Below, piece after piece: positions 5,522 to 7,629 of a stretch of DNA of 7,629 nucleotides (its first letter is position 1; each line of letters opens with the position of its first letter). Source of the stretch: Limnohabitans sp. (GTDB lineage: Bacteria; Pseudomonadota; Gammaproteobacteria; Burkholderiales; Burkholderiaceae_C); the NCBI GenBank assembly GCA_030729445.1, contig JANQXJ010000145.1, positions 10,888 through 18,516 on the forward strand, written 5' to 3'. Both the position numbers and the translations under genes were made by a program. The notes under the pieces are model-generated. The model searched no databases. It saw only the letters and a program-made list of their open reading frames with translations, and was not told where the DNA came from.

Positions 5522-6313
5522 TCAGCCACCGATGATGGCACTCACGCCACCGTCCACGGCCAGCCATTGGCCCGTGATGTGTTTGCCCGCATCCGAGGCG
5601 AACAACACGGCCAAACCCTTCAGGTCCTCGTCATCACCCAAGCGGCGCAAAGGTGCACCTTGCGCCATCTTGTCGGCCCCCAGCTTTTCCAGCAGGCCGT
5701 AGGTCATTTTGCTGGGGAAAAATCCTGGGCAAATCGCGTTCACGGTGATGCCGTGCTCGCCCCACTCGCCCGCCAGGGCGCGTGTGAAGTTGATCACCGC
5801 ACCTTTGGAGGTGTTGTAAGCGATGGTCTTCATCTCAGACGGGTTGCCTGCCAGACCGGCAATCGAGGCGACGTTCAGGATGCGGCCTTTGCCGCGCGGA
5901 ATGAAGCTGTGCTTGGCCACTTCTTGCGACAAGATGAAATAGCCACGCACGTTCAGGTTCATGACCTTGTCCCAGGCCTCTACGGGATGGTCTTCGGCCG
6001 GAGCGCCCCAAGTGGCCCCCGCGTTGTTGACCAAGATGTCGATGGGCCCCATGCGCTCCATGGTTTCAGCAGCCAAGCGGCGGATGTCTTCTTCTTTGCC
6101 GCAGTCGGCAGCGATCCAACGGGCATCGATGCCCGCGGCTTGCAACTCGGCAGCGGCTTCTTCCAGGTCGGCCGCTTTGCGAGAGCTGAGCATGATCTTG
6201 GCACCAGCTTCTCCCAGAGCGTGGGCCATTTGCAGGCCCAGCCCGCGTGAGCCGCCTGTGACAAGTGCGACTTGGCCCGTGAGGTCAAAAAGTTGTTGAA
6301 CGGTGCGTGCCAT
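5522..6313 (-). CDS. Short-chain dehydrogenase/reductase (SDR), FabG/gluconate dehydrogenase-like
   Basis: This 263-residue classical SDR carries TGGSRGLG at 19-26, then SSRK (43-46), where R45 after the second strand suggests NADP(H) preference. NNAG is at 96-99, N121 in LNVRG is the catalytic Asn, and S150, Y166 and K170 (YNTSK) complete the active site. The Ser-to-Tyr distance is 16 rather than 13 because of a short insertion (GNPSEM), a feature I associate with gluconate 5-dehydrogenase-like SDRs. CPGFFPSKMT and GQWLAVDGG near the end are standard. It likely interconverts a 3-hydroxyacyl/3-ketoacyl or similar alcohol/ketone pair. AGGAG lies six bases before the ATG at 6313. The gene begins 12 nt after the Dabb gene stop and ends next to the thioesterase start. 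Confidence 0.95.
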   Translation of the reverse strand: MARTVQQLFDLTGQVALVTGGSRGLGLQMAHALGEAGAKIMLSSRKAADLEEAAAELQAAGIDARWIAADCGKEEDIRRLAAETMERMGPIDILVNNAGATWGAPAEDHPVEAWDKVMNLNVRGYFILSQEVAKHSFIPRGKGRILNVASIAGLAGNPSEMKTIAYNTSKGAVINFTRALAGEWGEHGITVNAICPGFFPSKMTYGLLEKLGADKMAQGAPLRRLGDDEDLKGLAVLFASDAGKHITGQWLAVDGGVSAIIGG

Positions 6314-6325
6314 CTTCTACTCCTG

Positions 6326-6631
6326 TTATTCGACAATGAAATCCATGCAGCGGCGCTCTTGTACAACCGCCTTCATGAAGGGTTTGATGGCCAGATGATC
6401 CGGGTGATTCTGGTAGGCCGCTAGCACCTGCGCGTCATCGAGCAGCATGTGGAGCACCAAATCATTCGTGCAGTCCATGCCGGGTGTGGCTGTGGCGACC
6501 TCGAAAGCGCGAATGCCGGGTACGACTTGAGCGCACAACAACAACAGCGTTTTGGCCTTTTCGAGGTTGATCGATTTGTTGGCCCCTTCGGCGTGGTCCT
6601 TCAAATTCCACATGACGATGTGACGGATCAT
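6326..6631 (-). CDS. Dabb (stress-responsive A/B barrel) domain protein
   Basis: This 101-residue protein is a single Dabb domain: MIRHIVMWNL at the start (strand one, with conserved H4 and W8), a helix around KAKTLLLL, VPGIRAFEV (38-46), DLVLHMLLDD (57-66), and the diagnostic YQNHPDHLAIKPF (73-85). Dabb folds are dimeric ferredoxin-like barrels. Some members catalyse cyclisation or similar chemistry in catabolic and polyketide pathways, and many have no known activity. ATG at 6631 overlaps the stop of the acyl-CoA dehydrogenase gene as TGATG, and AAGAGG lies seven bases upstream, so this start is preferred over a longer reading to 6661. The location suggests a helper enzyme for the operon pathway; the reaction is unknown. 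Confidence 0.92.
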   Translation of the reverse strand: MIRHIVMWNLKDHAEGANKSINLEKAKTLLLLCAQVVPGIRAFEVATATPGMDCTNDLVLHMLLDDAQVLAAYQNHPDHLAIKPFMKAVVQERRCMDFIVE

Positions 6632-7629
6632 CAGAAGGCCTCTTCGGGCAAGTCGGCACAAGTCAGATCACGGCTGCAAACCACATTCAGCCACGCGCCA
6701 ATTTTGGGTAATTCGTAACGGAAGAAATAGCGGCAAGCAGCGCGTCGGCCCTGCGCTGCTGGGCTGTTGTCTTCACCCAGGCTGTTGGCCACGTCCAGCC
6801 AGATCCAGGCGATCACGGTGTGGCCAAAGGCCTGCAAATAAGGCACGGCGTTGGCCAGCGCCTCGGCAGGCTGGGCTCCAGCCCAAGCTTGCTGAGTGGC
6901 TTGGCCGACTTGCTTCAGGGCATCGCGCAATGCCGCGGCTTCAGGCGCCCATGACGATTCAGCTTTGGCGGCGGTGGCCAGCATGCGCTCGGCCAGCAGT
7001 TGCAGGCCGCGACCGTTTTCCATCAACACCTTGCGCCCCAGCAGGTCCATGGCCTGGATGCCGTGGGTGCCCTCGTGGATCATGTTCAGGCGGTTGTCGC
7101 GCCAGTACTGCTCCACCGGAAAATCGCGTGTGTAGCCATAGCCGCCGTGAATCTGGATGGCCAAACTGTTGGCCTCCAGGCACCACTCGCTGGGGAAGCT
7201 CTTGACGATGGGCGTCAGCACTTCGAGCAGCAGACGCGCCACATCGGCGTCTTCAGCCGTGCCGGTGTGCTGCTCGTCCACCAAGCGGGCGCTGTACAAG
7301 GCCAGTGCCAAAGCGCCTTCGCTGTATGACTTTTGGGCCAGCAACATGCGCTTGATGTCGGCGTGCTCAATGATCCGAACTTGGGGTTGGCTCGCGTTTT
7401 TGCCCCCAGCCCCAGTGGGGCGGCCTTGCGGACGGTTCTTGGCGTAGTCCAGGCTGGCGTAGTAACCGGCCATGCCCAGCATGGTGGCGGCCATGCCCAC
7501 GCCGATGCGGGCCTCGTTCATCATGTGGAACATGCAGCGAAGGCCTTCGCCGGGCTTGCCAACGAGATAACCCACGGCGCCGCTTCCGGCGCCGTCCAAG
7601 CCTCCTCCGGCCTCGCCTCGCACCGGGTA
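6631..7629 (-). CDS. Acyl-CoA dehydrogenase, C-terminal part (partial, runs off right edge)
   Basis: 332 residues are visible; the family is about 590 to 600 residues, so the N-terminal and most of the middle domain lie outside the window. GYLVGKPGEGLRCMFHMMNEARIGVG marks the entry to the C-terminal helical FAD domain (written here only as a landmark; its key part is MFHMMNEARIGVG). IHGGYGYTRDFPVEQYWRD contains the flavin-contacting Gly-Gly, Glu and Arg-Asp. The glutamate in MIHEGTHGIQ occupies the usual catalytic base position. A further roughly 120 residues ending in YFFRYELPKIGAW fit the extra C-terminal domain of long acyl-CoA dehydrogenases such as DmdC. It would introduce an alpha,beta double bond into an acyl-CoA, passing electrons to ETF. 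A Gly-rich stretch precedes GYLVG. The stop overlaps the Dabb start by one base. Confidence 0.95.
   Translation of the reverse strand, partial: YPVRGEAGGGLDGAGSGAVGYLVGKPGEGLRCMFHMMNEARIGVGMAATMLGMAGYYASLDYAKNRPQGRPTGAGGKNASQPQVRIIEHADIKRMLLAQKSYSEGALALALYSARLVDEQHTGTAEDADVARLLLEVLTPIVKSFPSEWCLEANSLAIQIHGGYGYTRDFPVEQYWRDNRLNMIHEGTHGIQAMDLLGRKVLMENGRGLQLLAERMLATAAKAESSWAPEAAALRDALKQVGQATQQAWAGAQPAEALANAVPYLQAFGHTVIAWIWLDVANSLGEDNSPAAQGRRAACRYFFRYELPKIGAWLNVVCSRDLTCADLPEEAF
7574..7595. repeat. Perfect 9-bp inverted repeat inside the acyl-CoA dehydrogenase gene
   Basis: ACGGCGCCG at 7574-7582 and CGGCGCCGT at 7587-7595 are exact reverse complements separated by CTTC. They form a very stable GC-rich hairpin in DNA or RNA. 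It lies within codons for a glycine/alanine-rich stretch (DGAGSGAV), so coding constraint and high GC may explain it. No T-run follows on either strand. Confidence 0.6.

Noticed and set aside
5567..6250. 227-codon plus-strand frame opposite the SDR
   Set aside because: The minus strand encodes a complete classical SDR; the plus frame is a shadow.
7409..7421. GCCCC/GGGGC inverted repeat with a 3-base loop
   Set aside because: It is short, lies within glycine/proline codons of the acyl-CoA dehydrogenase, and has no T-run, so it is most likely coding bias.

Overview
The window looks like a chromosomal segment from a betaproteobacterium, most likely order Burkholderiales (Comamonadaceae-like). 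This is inferred from GC-rich coding DNA, from the sequence flavour of Tex, the acyl-CoA dehydrogenase and the PaaI-type thioesterase, and from the dense operon with overlapping stop and start codons. No sequence search was possible, so the taxonomy is an inference.

Layout. (1) 1..911, minus strand: the first 303 codons of tex, an RNA-binding transcription accessory protein; its C-terminal part lies beyond the left edge. (2) 912..1240: a gene-free divergent intergenic region. Its left half is GC-rich and full of inverted repeats; its right half is AT-rich and carries a convincing sigma70-type promoter for the next gene. (3) 1241..1633 and 1748..2140, plus strand: two tandem, gap-free paralogous genes, each encoding a 130-residue putative lipoprotein. 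Both carry a lipobox cysteine at residue 31, four conserved cysteines and a HExxH-type metal-binding motif at the extreme C-terminus. I do not recognise this as a named family, and it is the most interesting part of the window. (4) 2141..2190: a short convergent spacer with a stem-loop. (5) 2191..7629, minus strand: seven tightly packed genes transcribed leftwards. In transcription order they are an acyl-CoA dehydrogenase (N-terminus off the right edge), a Dabb-domain protein, an SDR reductase, a PaaI-type hotdog thioesterase, a zinc-free MDR oxidoreductase, a glutathione S-transferase-like protein with a C-terminal extension, and a second SDR.

How they work together. The seven-gene block is spaced by overlaps of 1 to 4 nt or gaps of 10 to 26 nt, so it is almost certainly one transcript whose promoter lies to the right of the window. 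Its gene set (acyl-CoA oxidation, alcohol/ketone redox, enone or alkenal reduction, thioester hydrolysis, a glutathione-dependent step) suggests catabolism of a CoA-activated carbonyl- or ring-containing acid. The substrate cannot be told from the sequence. The lipoprotein pair is a separate transcription unit, or two units, and shows no obvious functional link to either neighbour. No tRNA, rRNA, CRISPR array, insertion sequence or phage gene was seen.
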